In this document: in pieces, positions 26,297 through 35,154 of the stretch
How the letters are laid out: each line of letters opens with the position of its first letter
Numbering within the stretch: the first letter of the stretch is position 1
NCBI GenBank assembly: GCA_016871805.1
Contig: VHCG01000028.1
Location: forward strand, 1-52,521
Length of the DNA stretch: 52,521 bases
Reading direction: 5' to 3'
From: Verrucomicrobiota bacterium
GTDB taxonomy: Bacteria > Verrucomicrobiota > Verrucomicrobiia > Limisphaerales > UBA9464
The notes under the pieces: generated by a model
What the model was told of the DNA's origin: nothing
The model's input: the letters and a program-made list of their open reading frames with translations, nothing else
Databases searched by the model: none
Made by a program: the position numbers and the translations under genes

Positions 26297-29200
26297 TTTT
26301 TTCGATGAAGCATCCACAGCATCACCGCGCACGTCTCCTACGGGCGCTGGTCAGAGGAACCCTCGGTGTCGGCCTCATCCTGCTCGGGTTCGCTTTGCCC
26401 GCAAGGGCAGGACTCCTGGGTACGGCTCCCTCGAACGACGCCTTCTCAAGTCCAGCTGAGATCCAGGGCGGCTCATCCACCTCGGTGGGTTCCAGCATTG
26501 CAGCGACACGAGAAACTGCTGAGCCGGATCACGCCGGAAAAGTGGCAGCGGCCTCGGTCTGGTGGATCTGGACTGCGCCCGATACCGGTCCCGTTGTGAT
26601 CGACACCGAGGGAAGTTCCTTCGATACGCTTCTGGCGGTCTATACCGGGGGTACCCTCGAGAGCCTTAAGCTTGTAGCGGCTAGCGACGACGCCCCCGGA
26701 GTCCCAACGAGCCGTGTCCTTTTCAGGGCGGAGCAAGGTGTCACCTACCGTATCGTCGTCGACGGGTATCAGGGCGCCTCGGGATCCATCCACCTCAGGC
26801 TGGTTCTCGCATCGAATCCCACGCCTCCCGCGATCCTATCCCAACCCGTAGGTCAAATCGTGCCCGGTGGAGTTGGGACCAATGTCCTCTTCTCGGTGCT
26901 GGCCACGGGCAGCATGCCGCGTGCACTCCAGTGGCAGAAGGATGGGATCGACCTCGCGGGGCGGACCCTTCCGCTGCTCGTTCTTTCGAATGTGATGGTT
27001 GCAGACACCGGCGATTACAGGGTCGTGGTCCGAAACGACTTCGGCAGCGTCACCAGTTCCATCGCCAGACTGACGGTCCTGGAACAAGGCGGTCAGGATC
27101 AATTCTCGGAGCGAATCGCCCTGGGGGAGGTCCCTGTTCTGACTACAGGATACAACGTGGGGGCCAGTATTGAGGCTGGGGAGCCACGCCACCGGGGGGT
27201 GGACTGCAGCGCCTCCATCTGGTGGTCCTGGAAGGCCTCTCGAAGTGGACGGGTCCGGATTAGCACTGCGGGAAGCCAGGATGCTAAGGGCGATCGACTG
27301 ACGACAGTCGTGGGGGTCTATCGGGGAGAGGGGCTCTCCTCGTTGAGTCCGGTCCGGGGTTTTCCCGAGGAAGCCGTGGACGGTGTTGTTTCCGGTGGTA
27401 ACGGGTCGCTGGTCTTTCGTGCAACGGCGGGGACCACCTATCAAATCGCCGTGGCCAGTGCGACCACTGCTGACGGAAGCGCGACCACGGGTAGGGTGGA
27501 GTTGGTTCTTGACCAATCCGTTGACAACGATGCCTTCGCCAACGCCCTGAGCTATCCCGCCGACCATTCGACCGTGGTTGACGACAGCACCGGGGCTAGC
27601 ATCGAACCGGGTGAACCGAGCCACGCCCGGCAGGCGGGGGGACACTCGGTCTGGTGGCGTTGGGTCGCTCCTGAGGATGGTATCTACGAGTTGGACACCG
27701 AAGGCAGTGCATTTGACACCGTGTTGGCGGTTTATACCGGGGATCGGCTCGATTCGCTGCGGGTTGTGGCCGAGGATGATGACCGCAGTGACGAAGGTGC
27801 CTCTATGGTCAAATTCCAGGTCCAGAAGGGGACTGTCTATCACTTCGTCGTGGATGGTGAGCCCAACCAGGGTGAGGTCGAAAGCGGACCCATCCGACTC
27901 AACCTCAATCGTTCGTTGGCTCTCAATGATCTCTTCGCTGATCGTGTGACGTTGTCGGGACAGACCAATCGGGTTTCCGCCACCAACGTCGGTGCGACCA
28001 AGGAGGCTGGGGAGCCGGAGCACGGCGGCAACCGGGGCGGACGTTCGGTCTGGTGGTCTTGGATGGCACCGCTTACGGGCCCGGTTGTGATCACCACCCT
28101 GAACAGCACGTTTGACACCAGCTTGGGTGTCTACATTGGGAACGACGTTCAGTCCCTCTCACTGGTTGCAGAGAACGAGGATTTGAATCCTCTGGATCCT
28201 CAGTCCGGAAGTGCGGTGGCCTTCAAGGCGCTTGCCGGTCAACGGTATGAGATCGCTGTGGACGGTTATCGCTCGGGTTCAGGTGAAGTGGCCGAGGGGA
28301 CCGTGGAGCTGGCCATCATCCAGCCGACGCTCCCTCCCGAGGGTGGGAACGATCTTTTTGCCAAGCGGTTTTCCCTGATGGGAGCGACGAACCTTGTCGC
28401 GGGCTCAAATGGCAATGCGACCAAGGAGTCCGGGGAGCCAGACCATGGGGGCAACATCGGCGGCAAGTCGGTCTGGTGGTCTTGGGTGGCACCGGCAACA
28501 GGACCTGTCATGGTTGGCACCTTGGGAAGCAGCTTCCGGACGGTGTTGGCCATCTACCAGGGTGGCAGGCTCGATGGTCTGGACCTGGTGGATGAGGATG
28601 AGCGTAGTGGTCTCAACCAGAGCAGCGTGGTGACGTTCAATGCCGTGGAGGGGGCCGAGTACCAGATCGCTGTGGATGGCTTCAATAACGGCGACGGTGC
28701 GGAGTCAGGCCGTGTGGTGCTGAGCCTTCGCCAATTCCCCGCGGGACCGTTGGGTGCCAACGATGCCTTTTTGGATGCCACACCCATCTCCAGCCTGTTC
28801 CCGTTTGTCGTCGGTTCCAACCTCGGGGCCTCCCGTGAGCCGGGTGAACCGGCCCATGCCGGAGTCCGGGACGGTCGTTCCATCTGGTGGACCTGGACGG
28901 CACCCGTGGATGCCGCCATCGCCATTTCCACCGAGGACAGTGATTTCGACACGGTTCTTGCCGTCTATGTTGGGGATGAGTTGTCCAGTCTTAGGCGTGT
29001 TGCGGAGAACGATGACATCGATCTCCAGAATCCAAGAAGCCGGGTAGCCTTCATGGCGACCGAGGGCACCACCTATCGGATTGCGGTGGATGGCTATGGC
29101 ATGGAAATGGGAGAGGTCCACCTTTCAGTTCAACCGCTCCAGGAGGTTTCACAGGTTCCAGTCGTCCGACAGGAACCTCGTTCCCAGACGCGGTTCCGCG

Positions 29201-30348
29201 ATGGGACAGGTGGAGGCATACCAGTTGTTTTTGAGGTCGTGGCGACAGGCCAGGGACCGATCAGCTACCAGTGGACCAAGGACCAGGTCGCCATTGAAGG
29301 AGCCACCGGACCCGTCCTCACCCTTTCCAATCCAGGGCCTGCGGATGCGGGATCCTATCAGGTCGCTGTCAGGAATCCGCTTGGTGAGACCGTCAGCAGG
29401 GCGGCTCGGTTCAACTGGTTGGATATGCCGTTCAATGACGACTTCGGGAGGCGTATCCCTGTCGAGGGCAGTCCAACGACCCGGACCACCGTCCACGGGT
29501 CGATCCTGGGTGCGACCAAGCAACCGGGAGAACCAGAACACGGCGGCGAAATAGGAGGTGCATCGGTGTGGTGGAGCTTCGTTGCCTCAGCCGATGGATT
29601 GGTGGAGGTGAACACCCGGGGGAGCGGGTTCGACACGCTGCTGGCGGTCTATGAAGGGGACGAGGTGGATCACCTGACCTTGGTTGGCGAGAACAACAAT
29701 GTGGTCGAGGGGGGCGACCATTCGAGCCGAGTCCGATTCACCGCCATCGCCGGTCGGCACTACCAAATTGCTGTGGATGCCCAGAAGCCCAATGAACCTT
29801 CTGGCGGAGTGGTCCTGAACATTGGGGCTCCGGGTTCCCCGATGGAAATCACACAGCAGCCTTCAGGGCCGGGGACGGTGCTCAAGGGAAGCGCTGCATT
29901 CCGTCTTCAGGTGGGTGTGACCAACGAGACACCCGCTGTGCGATACCAGTGGTATCGCAATGACGTTGAAATTGCTGGAGCGAACCAGCCGGCCCTTCTG
30001 GTCGATCCAAAGGGGCGAGATATCAGCGGTCGCTATCAGGTTCGGATCTCGGACGGACCATCGACCCTCTTTTCGGATTGGGTCCAGGCCTGGGTCGCTG
30101 TACCCCAGGTCCTCGAGGCGCCCCAGTTTCTGGGCTCCGGCAATGTGGTGATTCGTTTCTCGGATCCGGATGGAACCCTCTGCCCTCTCCCGGCGCGTCT
30201 CGAGATCCAATCGGCCGATGGGATGGATTCCATTGAGGGATGGAGAAAGGCCACCGGAACCGTGACCCAGAAGGAAGGTCGTTTCCAATTTGAGGAGAAC
30301 TCCGCATCCGGTGGATTCCTTCGTCTCTACCGGGTGATTGAGAAATAG
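26293..30348 (+). CDS. exported multi-domain protein with seven PPC-like and three Ig-like domains
   Basis: A 1,351-residue protein with a signal peptide (hydrophobic LGVGLILLGFALPARA). Seven PPC-like beta domains share the pattern NDxF...GAxxEPGEPxHxG...SVWWxW...FDTxLAVYxG...VAENDD...YxIAVDGY. They begin near residues 46, 270, 412, 540, 675, 815 and 1,050. Ig-like domains follow repeat 1 (RALQWQKDGIDLAGRTLPLL), repeat 6 (ISYQWTKDQVAIEGATGPVL) and repeat 7 (VRYQWYRNDVEIAGANQPAL). There is no catalytic domain, so it is most likely a surface adhesin, carbohydrate-binding or matrix protein. Repeats 4 and 5 are the most alike, suggesting recent internal duplication. It is the last gene of the operon; its start overlaps the previous stop and a terminator follows 8 bases after its stop. 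Confidence 0.85.
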   Translation: MIFSMKHPQHHRARLLRALVRGTLGVGLILLGFALPARAGLLGTAPSNDAFSSPAEIQGGSSTSVGSSIAATRETAEPDHAGKVAAASVWWIWTAPDTGPVVIDTEGSSFDTLLAVYTGGTLESLKLVAASDDAPGVPTSRVLFRAEQGVTYRIVVDGYQGASGSIHLRLVLASNPTPPAILSQPVGQIVPGGVGTNVLFSVLATGSMPRALQWQKDGIDLAGRTLPLLVLSNVMVADTGDYRVVVRNDFGSVTSSIARLTVLEQGGQDQFSERIALGEVPVLTTGYNVGASIEAGEPRHRGVDCSASIWWSWKASRSGRVRISTAGSQDAKGDRLTTVVGVYRGEGLSSLSPVRGFPEEAVDGVVSGGNGSLVFRATAGTTYQIAVASATTADGSATTGRVELVLDQSVDNDAFANALSYPADHSTVVDDSTGASIEPGEPSHARQAGGHSVWWRWVAPEDGIYELDTEGSAFDTVLAVYTGDRLDSLRVVAEDDDRSDEGASMVKFQVQKGTVYHFVVDGEPNQGEVESGPIRLNLNRSLALNDLFADRVTLSGQTNRVSATNVGATKEAGEPEHGGNRGGRSVWWSWMAPLTGPVVITTLNSTFDTSLGVYIGNDVQSLSLVAENEDLNPLDPQSGSAVAFKALAGQRYEIAVDGYRSGSGEVAEGTVELAIIQPTLPPEGGNDLFAKRFSLMGATNLVAGSNGNATKESGEPDHGGNIGGKSVWWSWVAPATGPVMVGTLGSSFRTVLAIYQGGRLDGLDLVDEDERSGLNQSSVVTFNAVEGAEYQIAVDGFNNGDGAESGRVVLSLRQFPAGPLGANDAFLDATPISSLFPFVVGSNLGASREPGEPAHAGVRDGRSIWWTWTAPVDAAIAISTEDSDFDTVLAVYVGDELSSLRRVAENDDIDLQNPRSRVAFMATEGTTYRIAVDGYGMEMGEVHLSVQPLQEVSQVPVVRQEPRSQTRFRDGTGGGIPVVFEVVATGQGPISYQWTKDQVAIEGATGPVLTLSNPGPADAGSYQVAVRNPLGETVSRAARFNWLDMPFNDDFGRRIPVEGSPTTRTTVHGSILGATKQPGEPEHGGEIGGASVWWSFVASADGLVEVNTRGSGFDTLLAVYEGDEVDHLTLVGENNNVVEGGDHSSRVRFTAIAGRHYQIAVDAQKPNEPSGGVVLNIGAPGSPMEITQQPSGPGTVLKGSAAFRLQVGVTNETPAVRYQWYRNDVEIAGANQPALLVDPKGRDISGRYQVRISDGPSTLFSDWVQAWVAVPQVLEAPQFLGSGNVVIRFSDPDGTLCPLPARLEIQSADGMDSIEGWRKATGTVTQKEGRFQFEENSASGGFLRLYRVIEK

Positions 30349-30356
30349 CCGCCCTG

Positions 30357-30382
30357 CCGAAGGAAGGACCCTTCGGTATTTT
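30357..30382 (+). terminator. Rho-independent terminator of the exported-protein operon
   Basis: CCGAAGG (30357-30363), loop AAGGAC, CCTTCGG (30370-30376), then TATTTT. The 7-bp GC-rich stem and the short T-rich run eight bases after the stop of the last gene make a good terminator for the plus strand. The minus-strand side has no T-run. Confidence 0.8.
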
Positions 30383-30439
30383 CCCGGCACTTCTGTCTGA
30401 GTCCGTTCACCCCGCCAGGTCCTTGGGGTCAAAACTCGT

Positions 30440-30988
30440 TCACCCCTGGTTGGGCGGGAGGATCTCGATGATCTCCGCCAACACCCGACCCTCGGCGTTC
30501 CGCAGGGCATTCTGGCGTCCGTGGAGAACGCATCGCCCCTGGATGCCGAATTCCTGATCGAAGAACGAGCTGCTCTCGATCCTGAAGAACGCCGTCGGAC
30601 GGCTGGTATACCGGATCCCGCTGTTGTTGAGGATGCCCCCCAACGGGCGGCGCTCCTCGAGGATCAGTCGACGCGACTCTTCCGGGAAGAGGTCCAGATG
30701 GATCCGGATCGCACCGAACTCCACCGGCCGCCCCGTCCCGTCGAGCTGCAGGATCGATTCCCGCCCGTAAAGGTCCCCCTCGTGGAACCGCGACAGCACC
30801 CGGAGATGGATCGTATCGCCATGGTGTCGCTCCAGCGTGCGGGTCATGTCCCGGTCGTGCACGAGGAGCGATCGGTCTGGCTCCGGCATCGCCTCCGCTA
30901 CCACGACCTCGAAAACGGGCAGGGGACGTCCATGTCGACGGTGGAAATTGTCCAGCGGGGAGAGGACGGATGTGGGCACGGAGGTCAT
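30440..30988 (-). CDS. chorismate-lyase-like fold protein
   Basis: A 182-residue protein, probably cytosolic. The order of features fits the chorismate pyruvate-lyase (UbiC)/UTRA-like fold: LLVHDRDMTRTLERHHGD, then a pair of strands with LYGRESILQLDGTGRPVEFG, then FPEESRRLILEERRPLGGIL (a PLG motif as in UbiC) and a final YTSRPTAFFRI. UbiC makes 4-hydroxybenzoate for ubiquinone synthesis; I cannot confirm the catalytic arginine and glutamate here, so the protein could be a non-enzymatic relative. It lies 17 bases after the HemW-like gene in a three-gene minus-strand operon led by a PQQ-type propeller gene. ATG 30988 is the only sensible start. Confidence 0.6.
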   Translation of the reverse strand: MTSVPTSVLSPLDNFHRRHGRPLPVFEVVVAEAMPEPDRSLLVHDRDMTRTLERHHGDTIHLRVLSRFHEGDLYGRESILQLDGTGRPVEFGAIRIHLDLFPEESRRLILEERRPLGGILNNSGIRYTSRPTAFFRIESSSFFDQEFGIQGRCVLHGRQNALRNAEGRVLAEIIEILPPNQG

Positions 30989-31005
30989 GCGATGGCGAGG
31001 ATGGC

Positions 31006-32464
31006 TCAGGCGTAGCGTCCCGTGCGGTGCTCGGGTTTGAAGAACTCGAGCAGCAGTCGGTCGATCTGCAGTAGACCCTCGCGGGTCACGCCGATCCGTC
31101 CCGGCGTCTCCACCAGGAATCCCTGGGATCGGATCGAGGCCAGGGGGGTGGCGAACCGCTCTCGCGGGTCCTGTCCGAACTTCCGCGTGAACCCATCGAG
31201 ACTCACGCTGCCCAGCTTCAGCTGGAGCATGAACTCCCGGATGTACCGCTCGTCCTCGGCCGTCGGGTAGGTCCGGAACACGGGCAGTTGGTCCGAGCGG
31301 ACAGCGTCGAGGTACGGCTGGAAATCGTGATGGTTCTGGTAATGGACCCCTCTGAGATGCCCGAAGCTGGCCACGCCGATCGACAGGATGTCGGTCCCGG
31401 AGAAGAGGCCATCGCGGTAGACGAACTTCACCTTCGCCGGATCGCGCACGATCGTGGTGCCGCTGGTGACCGTGTAGCCGAACTTCTCGAATTCCCGGTA
31501 GGCGTAGTCTACCCAGCGACGCTTGGTCTCCCAGTCCGCGACGGGCGCGACCAGTTTCCCCGCAGCCTTCATCTGCTGGTAGATGCCGGTGTTGTAGGGC
31601 ACCTCCATCTGGTAGACGGTCAGTGAGTCAGGACGCAGCTCCACCGCCTTGGCGACCGCCTCCTTCCAGTGGTCCTCGGTCTCCTCGACCATGCCTGCGA
31701 TGAGGTCGATGTTGATCTGCGGAAAGCCGATCTCCCGGGCATAGGCGTAGGCTCGGTGGATCTCCTTGGACCGATGGGCGCGGCCGTTGACCTCCAGGAT
31801 GTGGTCGTCGAAGTGTTTTTATCTGCGGAAAGCCGATCTCCCGGGCGTAGGCGTAGGCTCGGTGGATCTCCTTGGACCGATGGGCGCGGCCGTTGACCTC
31901 CAGGATGTGGTCGTCGAAGTGCTCGATGCCCAGGCTCAGCCGGGTGACCCCAAGATCGCGGATCGCCCGGAGCTTGTGATCGGTGAGGGTTCCTGGCTCG
32001 CCCTCGAACGTGACCTCCTCGGCCTCGTCCCAGGGGAGCAACCGCTTCATGCCGTCGGAGAGAAACCGGAGCTGATCGGGCGACAGGTAGCTCGGGGTGC
32101 CGCCACCGAAATAGAGGAACCGGGGTTTCCGACCCCGGATCCAGGGCTTTTGGGCGAAGACCTCGAGTTCCTTGAGGAGGGCATCCAGGTATCCCTTGAT
32201 CTCGTCGGCGTTCTTGTCGGTGTAGACCCGGAAGTAGCAGAAATGGCAGCGCTTCCGGCAGAAGGGGATGTGGGTGTACAGGCCGAGCCGGGGGGCGTCA
32301 GAGCCCGGGTCCTGGTCGAGCACGGACTCGAGAGCCTGGAGGGCATCGGGTTTCCAGAAGGCGAAGGGCGGGTAGTTGGCGACGAAGTAGTTCCCGGCGG
32401 TGGTCTCCTTCTGGAGCGGCGGTCCTGCGGGCGGGGGTGGGGTAGGGGGCGGGCTGGAACTCAT
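31006..32464 (-). pseudogene. HemW-like radical SAM protein, split by a duplication frameshift
   Basis: The gene starts at ATG 32464 (MSSSPPPTPPPPAG), overlapping the stop of the propeller gene (ATGA). The 5' piece (32464 to about 31820) holds the radical SAM motif CRKRCHFC and the FGGGTPSYLSPDQL and FEGEPGTLTDHKLRAIRD segments of the HemW/coproporphyrinogen III oxidase-like group. The 3' piece (to 31006) continues MVEETEDHWKEAVAKAVELR, FSGTDILSIGVASFGHLRG and the C-terminal domain. A 101-base duplicate with a TTTTT spacer (31715-31921) adds 106 bases and shifts the frame. Without it the protein would be about 450 residues and read FPQINIDLIAGMVEE across the join. Genuine HemW proteins are heme chaperones; the extra aromatic residue after the third cysteine (CYFRVYTDK) differs from the usual CDF, so the true role may differ. 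Confidence 0.8.
31715..31921. repeat. 101-base direct duplication with TTTTT spacer
   Basis: Copy A is 31715-31815 and copy B 31821-31921, starting ATCTGCGGAAAGCCGATCTC. They differ at a single base (A at 31741, G at 31847) and are separated by TTTTT. The length equals a common short-read length and the spacer is low-complexity, both consistent with two overlapping contig ends joined without merging. A true recent duplication would look the same. Confidence 0.9.
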
Positions 32465-33594
32465 GGGGACGTGGGGGGATTGGAGCCGAGGCAGTAGACG
32501 GTTCCGTCGTCGGCACCGATGACGAGACGTCCGCCCATCAGGGCGGGAGAGCTTTGGACGGGCTGGCCGATCTCGTAGTTCCAGCGTTCCTTGCCGTCGG
32601 CGAGTCCCACGCCGTAGAGGCGGCCATCGTCGGATCCAACAACCACCTGGGAGCCGACCACGACCGGTGAGCTGTCGACCTTGCCCCGGGTGGCGAAGGT
32701 CCAGACGGCAGTTCCGGTCTTGCGGTCCATGCAGTGGAGCCGCTTGTCGCGACCTCCGACCAGAATGCGATCCGGGGTGACGGCAGGGGAGGAGAAGTAG
32801 GGAAAGGCGCGGTCCTTGTAGGTCCACAGCACCTTGCCGGCATTGAGGTCCACGGCGACCAGGGCGTTCTCGTAGTGGCCCACGTAGAGGATGCCGTCCA
32901 CGAGCGCCCCGGAGGCGGCGATGTAGGCGCCGACCTCGATCTCCCGCGTCTGGACTCCCCGGACGGCGTCGACCACGTGGACGATGGCGTCGCAGCCGCC
33001 GAACGCGGTGACTCCGTTTCCGACCGCAGGGGTGCCGTTGATGTAGTTGCCGGTTTCGACGGACCAGTTGGTGGTTCCGGTGGCGGGGTTGAAGCTGTGC
33101 AGCCGGAAGTCGTATCCGCCGACGAGGATCTGTCGGGCCCCATTGGTGCCTTCGACCCAGGTGGGGCTGGAGAGGATCTTGTCCTCCAACCCGTGGCTCC
33201 AGAGGAGCTTCCCGGAATCGGCCGCGAGGGCGTAGACGTTCGTGTTGGCGGTTCCGAAGTAGACCCGGCCGTCGAGCACCAGGGGGGATCCCTCGATGGG
33301 TCCGTCGGACTTGAAGGACCAGATGGGTTTCCCGTCGAGGAGCGACAGGCAGTGGAGGTTGGAGTCGGTGGACCCGATGAACACCCTGTCTCCAACGATC
33401 GCGGCAGAGGATTTGACCGCGGCACCGGTCTTGAAGGTCCAGAGCAGCGCGGGCTTCTCGGGGAAGGCGCCCTCGGCAAGGCCGGTCAGCTGGGGATTGC
33501 CGCGGAACATGGGCCAGTCAGCCCCACGGACGGCAGATGCCAATGCCAACGCCAGCCACCCGAGGAGGAGGATCGATGGTCGGGCGATGCTCAT
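32461..33594 (-). CDS. exported PQQ-type beta-propeller protein
   Basis: A 377-residue protein with a signal peptide (LLLGWLALALASAVRGA). The rest is a beta-propeller of eight-bladed PQQ/BamB type: repeated blades of the form GxxxSSPxVxGxxVxxGxxDxxLxxLxxxxGKxxWxF, for example AAIVGDRVFIGSTDSNLHCL, VVVGSQVVVGSDDGRLYGV and ALMGGRLVIGADDGTVYCL. There is no evidence for PQQ-binding residues, so the call is to the fold, not to a quinoprotein dehydrogenase. BamB-like proteins of this fold are scaffolds at the envelope. It is the first gene of a minus-strand operon; its stop overlaps the ATG of the HemW-like gene by four bases. Confidence 0.85.
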   Translation of the reverse strand: MSIARPSILLLGWLALALASAVRGADWPMFRGNPQLTGLAEGAFPEKPALLWTFKTGAAVKSSAAIVGDRVFIGSTDSNLHCLSLLDGKPIWSFKSDGPIEGSPLVLDGRVYFGTANTNVYALAADSGKLLWSHGLEDKILSSPTWVEGTNGARQILVGGYDFRLHSFNPATGTTNWSVETGNYINGTPAVGNGVTAFGGCDAIVHVVDAVRGVQTREIEVGAYIAASGALVDGILYVGHYENALVAVDLNAGKVLWTYKDRAFPYFSSPAVTPDRILVGGRDKRLHCMDRKTGTAVWTFATRGKVDSSPVVVGSQVVVGSDDGRLYGVGLADGKERWNYEIGQPVQSSPALMGGRLVIGADDGTVYCLGSNPPTSP

Positions 33595-33861
33595 GAGGCC
33601 GATACGGTTCGCCGTGCCGTCGCGTGTGGCAATGGAATTGATACGAGTGCGTACGAAAGGAGTTGGGTCTCGATGGGATCGGGATCATGCGGTTTCCGGA
33701 AGGTCTGATCCGGTCCGCCACCCGAACCGGGTGTCGGCGTGGAATCGGTCCGAGGCTTGTCGGTTGGTTCAGATGGGTGGCACCTGGATTCGCCGCACGC
33801 AGACCACAAACTCATTGCGATCCCGGGAGGTGCTCACTAGTTTCGCTCGGCTTCGCAACCC

Positions 33862-33938
33862 GCGCGGGTAGCTCAATTGGATAGAGCGTCGGCCTCCGGA
33901 GCCGAAGGTTGTGGGTTCGACCCCCGCCCCGCGCACCA
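33862..33938 (+). tRNA. tRNA-Arg (anticodon CCG)
   Basis: Acceptor stem GCGCGGG (33862-33868) pairs with CCCGCGC (33928-33934). The D-arm is GCTC...GAGC. The anticodon stem TCGGC/GCCGA encloses loop CTCCGGA with anticodon CCG at 33896-33898, reading codon CGG. The T-arm is GTGGG-TTCGACC-CCCGC. The discriminator is A and CCA is encoded (33936-33938). All stems are fully paired apart from one G-T pair in the T stem. It stands alone, in a 500-base gap between divergent genes. Confidence 0.97.
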
Positions 33939-34109
33939 GTTCCCCCCAGTTCTCCCCAAATTCCAGGATCCCGACCCGGAGACCTCCCCGTTTCAGAGCC
34001 TCGCCAGTAGGGGAAGGTTGTCAGGATGGGAGTCCCGCCAGATCAGCACCAGCGCGTGTTGGAGTGATTCTTGCTTCTTTCCTGATTTTGGATGTAGGAG
34101 CTCCTGGGA

Positions 34110-34727
34110 GTGGAAATACGCGGGTTTGTCATCTTGGATCCTCACGCCGCATTGAAACCGCCGAACCGTTGGGCGGCCGCGGGAATCTTTGCGCTGGTGT
34201 TCGCCATGGGCTGCCTCCTTGCCGACATCGTGCCGGGCTCGGTCCAGAAGGATTGGCCTGCGAATTTAAAACGGCATGTCGTCCGCCTCAACCGGACGCC
34301 CAGCGACGAAGCCTCCCTCAAGAGGATCACCATCGCCGAGAATGCGTCGACGGGCACCAATGCGTGGTCCCAAGGCACGCAGCTCGGAATCCGGCTGCCT
34401 TTTGCCCTGACGCATCCGGCGCTCGAATACTATGAGGCCCTAGTTTTGGGGTATCAGAAGCGTTCCTGGAAGACGTTCATCGAGCCCAGGAGTCTCATGG
34501 ACTACTCGGCGGCGGTCTCGCACCACGAGACCTTCGAGCGGGATGGGAAGACATTCCGGGAGGTCGACGTGGTGGAGTTGAAGCTGGCCTTCCATGCGGA
34601 CTTCACCCAGGAAGGCACTCAGGGGGTGCACTTCACCAAGACCCGCACGGTGGTGTTGGACCGCAAAAGTACTGTGATTGCGGTCTTTGGCGATGGGCCC
34701 GCCGAGGCCCCCGTCCTTGCGATCTGA
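34110..34727 (+). CDS. membrane-anchored protein of unknown function
   Basis: A 205-residue protein from GTG 34110, which has AGGAG nine bases upstream. A single hydrophobic segment near residues 22-42 (WAAAGIFALVFAMGCLLADI) follows a short N-terminal region, suggesting an anchor, or a signal peptide with a late cleavage site. The rest is mixed alpha/beta with LPFALTHPALEYYEALVLGY and VVELKLAFHADFTQEGTQGV. I do not recognise the family and see no catalytic motif. Its 3' end converges with a rhodanese pseudogene. Codon composition is like that of its neighbours, and the frame is intact while the genes to its right are decayed. Confidence 0.6.
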   Translation: MEIRGFVILDPHAALKPPNRWAAAGIFALVFAMGCLLADIVPGSVQKDWPANLKRHVVRLNRTPSDEASLKRITIAENASTGTNAWSQGTQLGIRLPFALTHPALEYYEALVLGYQKRSWKTFIEPRSLMDYSAAVSHHETFERDGKTFREVDVVELKLAFHADFTQEGTQGVHFTKTRTVVLDRKSTVIAVFGDGPAEAPVLAI

Positions 34728-34781
34728 TCCGGTCGAGCCCAGTGCGGTGTCCGCCGCCGGATCGATCGGTGGCGGTCTGGA

Positions 34782-35148
34782 TCAGCTGCCCTCTACGACC
34801 GTCCAGACGCGGGTGAGGGATCCGAGATTGAACACGCGGGTGTAGCCCAGGCCTCGGAGCCTCTGGAAGGCGATCCCGCTTCAGCCGCCGCTGAGGCAGT
34901 GCAGCAGTAGGACCCGATCCTTGTTGCGCACCTGCCTTGCGATGCCGTCCACGACCTGTCCAATTGGAATGAGGATGGCTTTCCGGACGTGGTCCTCTCA
35001 AAATTCCTCGGGTGTCCGGATGTCGACCACCAACGCTCCCTCGGCGAGGTGGCGATGGGCCTGATTGGAGGAGATCTGGGTCCACCGCCGCCAGAGCAGG
35101 AATGCGAGGGCCAGCCCGACGGCAAAGAAAAGAAGTGCCCAGTTCTTA
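34782..35148 (-). pseudogene. membrane-anchored rhodanese-domain protein, two in-frame stops
   Basis: Reading from about 35148 gives KNWALLFFAVGLALAFLLWR (a membrane segment), then LAEGALVVDIRTPEEF followed by a TGA at 34998-35000. The frame resumes HVRKAILIPIGQVVDGIA and LLLHCLSGG, meets a second TGA at 34881-34883, and continues SGIAFQRLRGLGYTRVFNLG to a natural end at 34782. This is a rhodanese domain: DIRTPEEF is the usual DVRxxxEF signature, and CLSGG*SG is the active-site loop C-x-x-G-x-R-S. The second stop falls exactly on the conserved loop arginine, and both stops can come from CGA to TGA. No start codon is evident at the expected place. The gene is dead as written. Confidence 0.8.
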
Positions 35149-35154
35149 GCGGTT

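Noticed and set aside
33862..33938. tRNA-Arg as an integration (att) site
   Set aside because: No direct repeat of the tRNA 3' end was noticed downstream and no integrase gene is present, although the decayed region begins about 0.8 kb away.
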